DNA of 6,824 bases from Bacteroidota bacterium (GCA_024635465.1 JAGXIS010000034.1:1-6824), one strand, 5' to 3'. Positions 1 through 6,418 are shown, numbered from the stretch's first letter. Notes: generated by a model from the letters alone, not told the origin. Numbers and translations are program-made.

Positions 1-33
1 GATATAGTCCTTAATGTCATTTAGTTTGCGCAT
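1..33 (-). CDS. mreC: Probable start of rod-shape protein MreC (partial, cut by window edge)
   Basis: Seen: after a 17-nt gap downstream of the mreB stop, an ATG opens a frame that stays open for 11 codons to the window edge and reads MRKLNDIKDYI. Known: MreC usually follows mreB directly. It begins with a short charged cytoplasmic segment before a single transmembrane helix, and its periplasmic coiled-coil and beta domains link MreB filaments to the cell-wall elongation machinery. The charged N-terminus ending in Asp-Tyr-Ile fits that pattern, but no membrane helix or domain is visible here. The call therefore rests mainly on position after mreB. No Shine-Dalgarno sequence precedes the ATG. 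A nearby alternative ATG in another frame (at 20-18) is less convincing. Confidence 0.55.
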   Translation of the reverse strand, partial: MRKLNDIKDYI

Positions 34-50
34 TCACGAGTATGCGGGAT

Positions 51-1115
51 TTAAGAGATGACAGCTCTGTAGTAGTCGAGATCTTCAAGAATTTCAGCAG
101 TACCTCTAACCACAGCAGTGAGTGGGTCTTCTGCAATGTGGACAGGCAGATCTGTTGTTTCCATGATCAGTTTATCCAGATTCTTTAACAATGCACCACC
201 ACCGGTAAGCATAATGCCTCGGTCCAGAATATCAGCGGATAATTCAGGGGGTGTCTGTTCGAGTGATTTTGTAATCGCTTCAACAATTGAATTGACTGAT
301 TCAGAAATAGCTTCTCTCACATCTCGGGATGTTACCTGTCTTGTTCTGGGAACTCCATTAACCAAGTCACGGCCTTTCGTAATGATTTCAATCTCTTCAT
401 CCAATGGAGCGGCTGAACCAATTTCACATTTAATTCTTTCTGCTGTTCGCTCGCCGATCAGAAGGTTGTGATTTCTTCTGAAGTAGTTGATGATATCTTC
501 ATTTAATTCATCTCCACCCAATCGTACAGATTGTGCATGAACAATGCCTGAAAGAGCAATAACTGCAATTTCAGTGGTTCCGCCACCGATGTCTACAATC
601 ATACTTCCAACCGGTTCGTGTACATTTAAACCGATTCCAATCGCTGCCGCCATGGGTTCGTCCACTAGATAGACCGCTTTTGCACCGGCATGTTCGGCAC
701 TGTCACGTACAGCTCTGCGTTCTACTTCCGTAATTCCACTGGGCACACAGACCACCATTTTTCGGGTTGTTGTATACCATTTAACCTTAACTTTTTTGAT
801 CATGTCACGGATCATCTGCTCGGCAACTTCAAAATCTGCTATTACTCCGTCTCTGAGCGGTCTAACCGTTCGAATATTTCCGTGAGTTTTTTCATGCATC
901 AATCTTGCTTCATGTCCGGTAGCAACGGTCTCATTTCTATTATTTAGAGCAACAATAGAAGGTTCATTTAGAACTATTCCCTGTCCACGCGCATAGATTA
1001 ATGTATTTGCAGTACCTAAATCGATAGCAATCTCTGAGTAAAGAAAATCAAAAATACCTTTTTTGTTCGGGTCTTTTTTAGTCTTTTTTCTGTTTGTTGA
1101 GTAGTGGTCGGACAT
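51..1115 (-). CDS. mreB: Rod-shape-determining protein MreB, actin-like cell-shape ATPase
   Basis: MreB is the bacterial actin homologue that forms membrane-attached antiparallel filaments and directs the lateral wall synthesis complex (MreC, MreD, RodZ, RodA, PBP2). All ATP-site motifs of the actin fold are visible: phosphate-1 loop IDLGTANT at residues 31-38, the VDEPMAAA segment at 151-158, phosphate-2 loop DIGGGTTEIAVI at 175-186, and the adenosine motif LTGGGALL at 303-310. The C-terminus is complete. The protein is 354 residues, slightly longer than the usual roughly 335-350. The excess is a lysine/arginine-rich leader of about 19 residues ahead of the GIFDFLYSEIAIDLG segment, which corresponds to the usual MreB N-terminus. 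There is no ATG, GTG or TTG between the chosen ATG and that segment, so the longer start is the only ordinary one. The gene sits 98 bp after purH and directly before probable mreC. The family assignment is secure. Confidence 0.97.
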   Translation of the reverse strand: MSDHYSTNRKKTKKDPNKKGIFDFLYSEIAIDLGTANTLIYARGQGIVLNEPSIVALNNRNETVATGHEARLMHEKTHGNIRTVRPLRDGVIADFEVAEQMIRDMIKKVKVKWYTTTRKMVVCVPSGITEVERRAVRDSAEHAGAKAVYLVDEPMAAAIGIGLNVHEPVGSMIVDIGGGTTEIAVIALSGIVHAQSVRLGGDELNEDIINYFRRNHNLLIGERTAERIKCEIGSAAPLDEEIEIITKGRDLVNGVPRTRQVTSRDVREAISESVNSIVEAITKSLEQTPPELSADILDRGIMLTGGGALLKNLDKLIMETTDLPVHIAEDPLTAVVRGTAEILEDLDYYRAVIS

Positions 1116-1148
1116 TGAGTTGTAGGATTTGTCAGTTAATCTATTATC

Positions 1149-1175
1149 GGCTCTTGAAAATACGTTATCTGAGCC
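1149..1175 (-). repeat. Inverted repeat in the purH-mreB spacer
   Basis: Five-base arms (GGCTC at 1149-1153, GAGCC at 1171-1175) are separated by 17 bases inside the 98-bp purH-mreB gap. In RNA from the minus strand they could pair into a short hairpin about 35 nt before the mreB start. No T-tract follows, so it does not look like an intrinsic terminator. Arms this short can arise by chance. Confidence 0.25.
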
Positions 1176-1205
1176 CTATTTGCGAACGAATTATCAGTTA
1201 GATTA

Positions 1206-1213
1206 CAAATATA
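1206..1213 (-). promoter_or_regulatory. Possible Bacteroidota-type -7 promoter element for mreB
   Basis: Reading on the minus strand, TATATTTG directly follows the purH stop codon. It is a perfect match to the TAnnTTTG -7 element described for the primary sigma factor of Bacteroides and relatives. No good TTTG-type -33 element lies about 20 bp upstream, where the sequence is the end of purH. If used, it would give mreB-mreC their own transcript with a leader of roughly 85 nt. An A+T-rich octamer of this kind can occur by chance. Confidence 0.3.
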
Positions 1214-2788
1214 TTAATGTTTAAAATGCCGGATTCCGGTGAATATCATTGTCATATTATGATCATTTGCTGCTTTAATGACCTCTTCATCCCGAATACT
1301 TCCACCCGGTTGTATAACAGCGCGGGCTCCGGATTGAGCGGCTGCAATCACACCATCAGGAAATGGGAAAAATGCGTCAGAAGCAATTACACTTTCTTTA
1401 AGGTTTAAATTTTCATTCATAGCTTTTCTTACAGCTATCACAGAACTGTCTACACGGCTCGTCTGACCGGTTCCGATACCGGATGTAGCTAACTCCTTCG
1501 CATACACGATTCCATTTGATTTAATATGTTTTACCACTTTCCAGGCAAATAGAAGATCCTGGAGTTCATCATCTTCGGGTTTTCTATCCGTTACCACTTG
1601 AATTCCATCCGGCAATAATTTTCCACTGTCAGCTTGCTGATAAAGTACACCCCCAAAAATAGACCTAAACTGAAATAGGTCTTCTTTTTCAGGATACTTC
1701 AGAATTTTAATCAATCGTCGGTTTTTCTTTTCACTTAAATAGTCAATTACACCTTCTTCATAATCAGGTGCAAGAATAATTTCTGTAAATATGGAATCTA
1801 TAGATTGTGCCGTTTCTAAATCTAATGTGTTGTTGACGATCACAATGCCACCGAACGGAGACGTTCTATCTGTAGCAAAGGCTCTCTCATAAGCCTCTTT
1901 TAAGGATGGCCGGGTTGCAACTCCACAAGATACAGTATGTTTGAATATAGCAACGGTTGGATCATCCTCTTTGAATTCTGACATTAAATTCAAAGCACTG
2001 TCGATATCTAAGTAATTATTGTAGCTTAATTCTTTTCCATGAAAACAGTCGATGTAATTTTTTTGATCACCGTAAATAGAAGCGGATTGATGTGGATTTT
2101 CACCATAGCGTAAATCGGCAGATTTTGAGTTGGAAATGGTTAATTGTTCAGGAAGTACGATTTCTTCCATCTGATTGAAATAGTTACTTATGGAAGCGTC
2201 ATAATCTGCAGTATGTTCGAATGCTGATGTTGCGAGGGAACGACGACTTTTAAAAGAGATGGCTCCATCCTTTGTAAGTTCACTCAAAAAATCTTCATAC
2301 TGATCAGGATTTGTAAGAATCGATACATGGGCAAAATTCTTCGCAGCGGCCCGAATCATAGTTGGTCCGCCGATATCGATATTTTCAGTTGCTATTGCCG
2401 GAGTGCTATCTGAAGATTTTACGGTCTCCTTAAATGGGTACAAATTTACGACGACTAATTCGAAAGGTACGATTCCCAGATTTTGAATCTCATCCAGATC
2501 GGGTTTGTAACTTGTTCTGGCTAATATAGCACCATGAATTCTCGGGTGAAGTGTTTTAACCCGTCCATCCAGGCACTCTTGAAATCCGGTAAGTTCACTT
2601 ACATCTGTGACTGGAATATCTGCAGCTCGAAGAGTGGAGGCTGTGCCACCGGTACTATAAATTTCTACACCTGATTCCGATAAATTTTTTGCAAATTCTT
2701 TTATTCCCTTTTTGTCAGAAACTGAAATCAGTGCTCGTTTGATGTTTAATGGATCCTGTGGTAACGATTTTAAAGGTTGTAAAGCCAC
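1214..2788 (-). CDS. purH: Bifunctional purine biosynthesis protein PurH (AICAR transformylase / IMP cyclohydrolase)
   Basis: PurH carries out the last two steps of de novo IMP synthesis: formylation of AICAR using 10-formyltetrahydrofolate, then ring closure of FAICAR to IMP, in the cytoplasm. The N-terminal cyclohydrolase domain (about 17-160) shows SVSDKKGI at 22-29, YSTGGT at 44-49, GRVKTLHPR at 75-83 and DIGGPTMIRAAAKN at 138-151. The transformylase domain shows LRYGENPHQ at 226-234, KELSYNNYLD at 252-261, the catalytic Lys-His pair at 283-284 (FKHTVSCGVA), DAFFPFPDG at 471-479 and IQPGGSIRDEE ahead of the terminal FTGIRHFKH. The 524-residue length is normal. The start is GTG: the in-frame purN stop lies just upstream, and no ATG lies between it and the conserved domain. 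The segment after the catalytic His reads TVSCG where many homologues have ANPCG or TNPCG. The gene follows purN by 6 nt. Confidence 0.97.
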   Translation of the reverse strand: MALQPLKSLPQDPLNIKRALISVSDKKGIKEFAKNLSESGVEIYSTGGTASTLRAADIPVTDVSELTGFQECLDGRVKTLHPRIHGAILARTSYKPDLDEIQNLGIVPFELVVVNLYPFKETVKSSDSTPAIATENIDIGGPTMIRAAAKNFAHVSILTNPDQYEDFLSELTKDGAISFKSRRSLATSAFEHTADYDASISNYFNQMEEIVLPEQLTISNSKSADLRYGENPHQSASIYGDQKNYIDCFHGKELSYNNYLDIDSALNLMSEFKEDDPTVAIFKHTVSCGVATRPSLKEAYERAFATDRTSPFGGIVIVNNTLDLETAQSIDSIFTEIILAPDYEEGVIDYLSEKKNRRLIKILKYPEKEDLFQFRSIFGGVLYQQADSGKLLPDGIQVVTDRKPEDDELQDLLFAWKVVKHIKSNGIVYAKELATSGIGTGQTSRVDSSVIAVRKAMNENLNLKESVIASDAFFPFPDGVIAAAQSGARAVIQPGGSIRDEEVIKAANDHNMTMIFTGIRHFKH

Positions 2789-2794
2789 TTCAAA

Positions 2795-3367
2795 TCAATC
2801 TTTTAAAAGTTTATTAATTACAGTTGGTAAAAGTTTGTGTTCAGCTTTCAATACTCTTGCAGCCAGTGTTGTTGGTGTGTCATTCTCTCGCACATCAACA
2901 CGCTTTTGCATAATAATTTCACCGCGATCATACTCTTCGTTTACAAAATGGACTGTGCAACCGCTCTCGAGGTCACCGGCATCAATAACAGCTTTATGAA
3001 CATTGAGTCCATGAAATCCTTTCCCTCCATATTTTGGCAGAAGGGATGGATGGATATTAATAATCATATTTTGGTATCTGTGAACAATACTGTCAGATAC
3101 TTTTCTAAGAAATCCGGCTAAAATGATTAAATCGGGATTCCAATCGTTTAGTTGCTCAATAATCTTATTTGAAAACTGATCAGGATTTTTTTCCTGTATC
3201 TCTACAAATGGTATTTGGTGTTTTTTTGCTCGGGCGGCAGCTCCACTTTCCTGGCGATCCGTAATTAACCCTGAAATCTGTGCATTGATCTCCTTTTTTT
3301 CAATTCCATCGATGATGGCTTGAAAATTACTTCCCGAACCGGATGCGAACACGACCAGTTTTTTCAC
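2795..3367 (-). CDS. purN: Phosphoribosylglycinamide formyltransferase PurN (10-formyl-THF dependent)
   Basis: PurN transfers a formyl group from 10-formyltetrahydrofolate to glycinamide ribonucleotide (GAR to FGAR), the third step of de novo purine synthesis. Seen: the N-terminal substrate-binding segment FASGSGSNFQAI at 7-18, the folate-site strand LIILAGFLRKV at 80-90, the catalytic INIHPSLLPKYGG at 103-115 with Asn104 and His106, and GCTVHFV at 137-142 followed by Asp147 in EEYDRGEI. These match the Asn/His/Asp catalytic set known from E. coli PurN. At 190 residues it is a little shorter than the E. coli enzyme, but complete. The start is GTG, placing Met exactly at the conserved MKKLVVFASGSGSN beginning. 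An in-frame TAG 18 nt upstream excludes a longer ATG start. It lies 6 nt ahead of purH, so the two folate-dependent transformylases are almost certainly co-transcribed. Confidence 0.97.
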   Translation of the reverse strand: MKKLVVFASGSGSNFQAIIDGIEKKEINAQISGLITDRQESGAAARAKKHQIPFVEIQEKNPDQFSNKIIEQLNDWNPDLIILAGFLRKVSDSIVHRYQNMIINIHPSLLPKYGGKGFHGLNVHKAVIDAGDLESGCTVHFVNEEYDRGEIIMQKRVDVRENDTPTTLAARVLKAEHKLLPTVINKLLKD

Positions 3368-3385
3368 GCGATTAATGAAGGTCTA

Positions 3386-3393
3386 AAATTCGC
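3386..3393 (-). promoter_or_regulatory. Weak candidate -7 promoter element before purN
   Basis: The 56-bp gap between the permease gene and purN holds TATATTTA on the minus strand, one mismatch from the TAnnTTTG -7 element of Bacteroidota-type promoters. It lies about 20 nt ahead of the purN GTG. No clear -33 TTTG is found at the right distance. The coordinate and the promoter assignment are tentative. The gap shows no terminator and no purine-riboswitch-sized structure, since it is far too short for an aptamer. Confidence 0.2.
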
Positions 3394-3423
3394 GTTAAAT
3401 ATAATGAAAAGATGGGGTAACTA

Positions 3424-4530
3424 TTAGTTTATTTTACTCTCAATCTGTTTAGGAAAAGCAGTGCCAGGCTTTGAATTGAAAATATAGTAGTTATTAAAAC
3501 TCCATGTCATTTGATTGATTGTAATCTTTAAAATGGTTGCAATGGGTATAGCGATAAGCATTCCAAATATGCCTGCTGTTTGAGCTCCTATCATAACTAT
3601 AAATAAAATGGCTACCGGATGCATATCTGCTGACTTAGAAAAGATCAGTGGCTGAAGAACAATATTATCTAATAACTGTGCAAACATTACAGCCAAAATA
3701 CATGGAATTACAAGTGTAAAATCTCCGGTTTCGATTATTGAAATGATGATAGATAGCAAATAACCTAAGATTGGGCCGAAATATGGGATTGTATTCGCAA
3801 TTCCGATAGTGACACCGACAGATCCTGCATTGTCGAGACCCGCAATAGAGAGAGCAATCCATGATGCAGCACCAACTAAGGTGCACTGTAACAGAACACT
3901 TCTAAAATAATGTCCTAATCTACTTTCGATTTTATCGATTAAACTGAGAGTTGTTTCAAAATACTTATTGGGAACCAATTGCAGAATATCTCTGCGAATT
4001 TTATGTCCATCTTTTAAGAAAAAAAATGTAGCAAATGGGATGATGATAAAAGCTGCGAATAGATTTGTAAATATATCTATTAAATTGCCCAGGATGTCAG
4101 AAAAACTATTAAAATTAAAAAGATCGTCTGCAATATTTGCAACATTATCTCTTAGATATCCATCCGGAATAAATTCAAAACTGGATCTAAGATTAATTTC
4201 AATGAGATTCGCAATGTTCACAAGATTTTCCGGCGTAAGTTGTCTGGTCAGGACAGCCATTCGCCCGGCTACGATTGGAATGATGCTGGTAGAGATCCAA
4301 AATATGAAAAGTAATACGGTTGCCAGTACAATACTGATGGAGAAAGTACGATTAATTCCGGCTGATTGCATTCTATTCACAAATGGATCGAGTAAATAGC
4401 TAAAAATCATAGCAATCATGGCATATAGTACGAGGTTACTATAATTATAGAGAATGAGTGCAACCAGTAAAAAGCCAACAATGAAGATTGCGGACTTTAC
4501 AATAATTTCAAGTGTTAGATTTTTAAACAT
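3424..4530 (-). CDS. AI-2E family (PF01594) polytopic membrane transporter
   Basis: This is an inner-membrane protein of the AI-2E/PerM/TqsA family. The 368-residue length and the hydropathy pattern fit: hydrophobic stretches near residues 8-30, 33-48, 63-88, 149-173, 212-230, 237-266, 271-292 and 303-337, with a soluble segment around 90-148. Family hallmarks are PFATFFFLKDGHKIRR at 165-180, IPYFGPILGYL at 248-258, and the C-terminal block with DNIVLQPLIFSKSADMHPV at 288-306 followed by a Gly/Ala-rich final membrane hairpin (IGAQTAGIFGMLIAIP). Members have been linked to autoinducer-2 export in E. coli (TqsA) or to cation/proton antiport in other bacteria. Nothing here points to a quorum signal, so the substrate is unknown. 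The ATG start overlaps the recX stop by 8 nt (ATGTTTAA), which suggests translational coupling. The C-terminal tail (about 345-368) is polar and cytoplasmic or exposed. Confidence 0.9.
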   Translation of the reverse strand: MFKNLTLEIIVKSAIFIVGFLLVALILYNYSNLVLYAMIAMIFSYLLDPFVNRMQSAGINRTFSISIVLATVLLFIFWISTSIIPIVAGRMAVLTRQLTPENLVNIANLIEINLRSSFEFIPDGYLRDNVANIADDLFNFNSFSDILGNLIDIFTNLFAAFIIIPFATFFFLKDGHKIRRDILQLVPNKYFETTLSLIDKIESRLGHYFRSVLLQCTLVGAASWIALSIAGLDNAGSVGVTIGIANTIPYFGPILGYLLSIIISIIETGDFTLVIPCILAVMFAQLLDNIVLQPLIFSKSADMHPVAILFIVMIGAQTAGIFGMLIAIPIATILKITINQMTWSFNNYYIFNSKPGTAFPKQIESKIN

Positions 4531-5194
4531 CTAATTCAACAGCAATTTTTGGCATTGCTTTTTTAATATCGGATGAAGTAAACCCTCTCCCTGCAAGATA
4601 ATTGTAAATTTTCATCTTCCGTTTGTACGGGTCATCTTCTCTGAGAAAGTGTTTCTTCCTCTTAATCACTAAATCTAAACAAATCTGATCTTGAGACAAA
4701 TTATCAAAAAAGGAATTTAAAGTCTTCTGAATTGTTTTTCGATGGATCCCTTTTTTATAGAGTTCAGATTCAATTTTTTTCCTTCCCCATCGATTTAATT
4801 CAGATTTATCTGTGATAAATTTAGTTGCAAAACTTTCATCATTAAGAAAGTTATTATCTAGAAGTACATCAAGTACGCTATTTATCAGATCTTCTCTAAA
4901 ACCTTTCTTTTTTAATTTTAGTTTGATTTCGAAGGAGGCGTGGTCGCGTCTGCCCAAATACCTGAATGCAGCTTCTTTTGCAGCGTTATAATCTTCAGCC
5001 TGTTCAAGTTGAGTAAACAAAGAAGGCGTCAATATGACGCCTTTTTGAAGTGAAAAGTCAGCAAGAGTTTTGCTGCTTACACCGATCAGAAATTTTTTTC
5101 CATGATATAAAGAGAAACGATTCTGATTCTTTTTTTGAATCCGGATCTCTGTTATTTGAATGGGTAATTTTAGATCTGAGGTTAATTCTGCCAA
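4523..5194 (-). CDS. recX: Regulatory protein RecX, modulator of RecA filaments
   Basis: RecX binds RecA-DNA filaments and limits their extension, tuning recombination and RecA coprotease activity. It is an all-helical protein of repeated three-helix units. Seen: the first-repeat signature AFRYLGRRDHASFEIKLKLK at 76-95, the second repeat with NNFLNDESFATKFITDK at 114-130, RWGRKKIESELYKKGI at 135-150, and a third unit near the end (IYNYLAGRGFTSSDIKKAM at 196-214). The 223-residue length includes an N-terminal region of about 70 residues (ITEIRIQKKNQNRFSLYHGKK) typical of longer RecX forms outside the gamma-proteobacteria. The start is TTG, 16 nt after the recA stop. No ATG lies nearby, and the first internal Met codon is at residue 194. 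The last bases overlap the permease start. Immediate linkage to recA strongly supports the name. Confidence 0.93.
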   Translation of the reverse strand: MAELTSDLKLPIQITEIRIQKKNQNRFSLYHGKKFLIGVSSKTLADFSLQKGVILTPSLFTQLEQAEDYNAAKEAAFRYLGRRDHASFEIKLKLKKKGFREDLINSVLDVLLDNNFLNDESFATKFITDKSELNRWGRKKIESELYKKGIHRKTIQKTLNSFFDNLSQDQICLDLVIKRKKHFLREDDPYKRKMKIYNYLAGRGFTSSDIKKAMPKIAVELDV

Positions 5195-5210
5195 AGATTT
5201 TATATCTGAA

Positions 5211-6302
5211 TTAAGATTCTGCGGCTACAGCTTCTTCTTCTTCTTCTTCCTCCTTTTTATCTTTTGCCTTGCCATTTGTTGAGGCAGAAGAGTCTGATGA
5301 TATTTCAACCGGCATTAACTTTTCTCTGACAATAGCTTCGATCTTACTGCACAATTTCAAGTCCTCTTCGAGAAACTGCATTGCAGCGTCAGTGCCCTGT
5401 CCGATAGGTTCACCTTCATACCGATACCAGCTGCCTCTTTTTTCAATGATATCATACTCAACAGCAAGATCTAATATTTCAGAGACTCTGGAGATTCCTT
5501 TACCGTAGAGGATATTAAACTCAACAACTTTGAAGGGGGGGGCCACTTTATTCTTTGCGATTTTAACTTTTGTTCTGTTACCCAAAACTTCATCTCCTTT
5601 TTTGATAGCACCGATTCGACGTATGTCGATACGAACAGAAGAGTAAAATTTGAGTGCGCGTCCACCCGTAGTAGTTTCGGGATTTCCAAACATCACACCA
5701 ATTTTTTCGCGAACCTGATTAATAAACACGCAGGAAGTATGTGTTTTACTTACGACCCCGGTGATTTTTCGGAGAGCCTGGGACATTAGCCGTGCCTGCA
5801 AGCCCATGTGTGAATCACCCATCTCACCTTCCAGTTCAGCCCTAGGTACTAAAGCGGCAACTGAATCGATCACAATCACGTCGAGCGCTCCGGACCGAAT
5901 CAATGTCTCGGTAATTTCCAGGGCCTGTTCACCACTATCAGGTTGAGATACAAGAAGCTCGTCTGTGTTGATGCCCAGGTTCCGTGCATATTTAGGATCA
6001 AATGCGTGTTCAGCATCGATGAAAGCTGCATATCCACCTGCTTTTTGAGCTTCGGCGATGATCTGAAGAGCCAGTGTTGTTTTTCCACTCGCCTCCGGGC
6101 CATAAATCTCTGTGACTCGTCCACGGGGAATTCCATTGACACCCAAGGCATAATCCACCATAATGGATCCCGTGGATATCGTTGCAATTTCAGCGGTTGC
6201 ATGGTCACCCAATCTCATGACGGTGCCTTTTCCATGCTGTTTTTCAATCTGACCGATTGCAATGTCGATCGCTTTTACTCTTTCATCTTTTGAAGCTGCC
6301 AT
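5211..6302 (-). CDS. recA: Recombinase RecA
   Basis: RecA forms ATP-dependent filaments on single-stranded DNA, performs strand exchange, and in many bacteria stimulates LexA self-cleavage. Seen: Walker [10 protein letters not shown] at 68-76 (Lys74), catalytic glutamate Glu98 in FIDAEHAFD, Walker [11 protein letters not shown] at 142-151 (Asp146), DNA-binding loop L1 [10 protein letters not shown] at 158-167, and loop L2 from [21 protein letters not shown] at about 194-214 with the conserved Gln196. The C-terminal domain is complete and ends in a charged tail with seven consecutive glutamates (351-357), as expected for the autoregulatory acidic tail. The 363-residue length is normal. The ATG start gives [26 protein letters not shown], the standard beginning. 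Walker A carries Ala71 where Ser is most common. Two simple-sequence tracts lie inside the gene: C8 at 5535-5542 and a GAA repeat at 5232-5249. It is the first gene of the minus-strand cluster. Confidence 0.99.
   Translation of the reverse strand: MAASKDERVKAIDIAIGQIEKQHGKGTVMRLGDHATAEIATISTGSIMVDYALGVNGIPRGRVTEIYGPEASGKTTLALQIIAEAQKAGGYAAFIDAEHAFDPKYARNLGINTDELLVSQPDSGEQALEITETLIRSGALDVIVIDSVAALVPRAELEGEMGDSHMGLQARLMSQALRKITGVVSKTHTSCVFINQVREKIGVMFGNPETTTGGRALKFYSSVRIDIRRIGAIKKGDEVLGNRTKVKIAKNKVAPPFKVVEFNILYGKGISRVSEILDLAVEYDIIEKRGSWYRYEGEPIGQGTDAAMQFLEEDLKLCSKIEAIVREKLMPVEISSDSSASTNGKAKDKKEEEEEEEAVAAES
5232..5249 (-). repeat. Trinucleotide repeat (GAA)6 in the recA acidic tail
   Basis: Six uninterrupted GAA codons (TTC on the plus strand) plus an adjacent GAG encode the seven-glutamate run near the RecA C-terminus. 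In-frame slippage would change only the number of acidic residues, leaving the reading frame intact. Confidence 0.85.
5535..5542 (-). repeat. Homopolymer C8 tract inside recA
   Basis: Eight consecutive G on the plus strand read as GCC CCC CCC for Ala254-Pro255-Pro256 in the conserved NKVAPPFK segment. The frame is intact here. A one-base slip would truncate RecA, losing roughly the last 105 residues. Confidence 0.9.
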
Positions 6303-6402
6303 AGGAATTTATTTTTTTGATTGATTTAATGACGAGGTAAAGACGTCGCCTTTGTTATTTCACCGTTATTTCTTTCATTTGAAGCAAAATAATTCGCAAT
6401 AG

Positions 6403-6418
6403 TGACATCATTATGTCA
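6403..6418. promoter_or_regulatory. Perfect palindrome TGACAT-N4-ATGTCA, candidate operator upstream of recA
   Basis: Six-base arms (6403-6408 and 6413-6418) flank CATT. The site ends 100 bp upstream of the recA ATG, just upstream of the TTATTTTG -7-like element, where a repressor or activator dimer could act. Size and symmetry suit a homodimeric helix-turn-helix protein. It does not match the LexA boxes I know, and the regulator, if any, is unknown. Confidence 0.4.

Noticed and set aside
118..471. Plus-strand open frame of 117 codons opposite mreB
   Set aside because: It lies wholly antisense to the conserved mreB coding region, and its translation is low-complexity with no recognisable domain. 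It is a shadow frame.
1149..1175. Intrinsic terminator after purH
   Set aside because: The arms are only 5 bp with a 17-nt loop, and no U-tract follows in the transcript direction.
2786..2797. PurN-PurH junction as a broken fusion gene
   Set aside because: Both proteins have complete normal termini and lengths, and the stop sits exactly at the expected PurN end, so two separate genes are more likely than a pseudogenised fusion.
3368..3423. Purine riboswitch or PurR box ahead of purN
   Set aside because: The gap is only 56 bp, too short for a purine aptamer with an expression platform, and no PurR-like palindrome is visible.
3968..4399. Plus-strand open frame of 143 codons opposite the permease gene
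   Set aside because: It is antisense to a clear PF01594 membrane protein, and its composition reflects the complementary strand of hydrophobic codons.
5471..6208. Minus-strand alternative frames inside recA (72 and 102 codons)
   Set aside because: They overlap the intact recA frame on the same strand and show no domain features. recA itself is not frameshifted at the C8 tract in this sequence.
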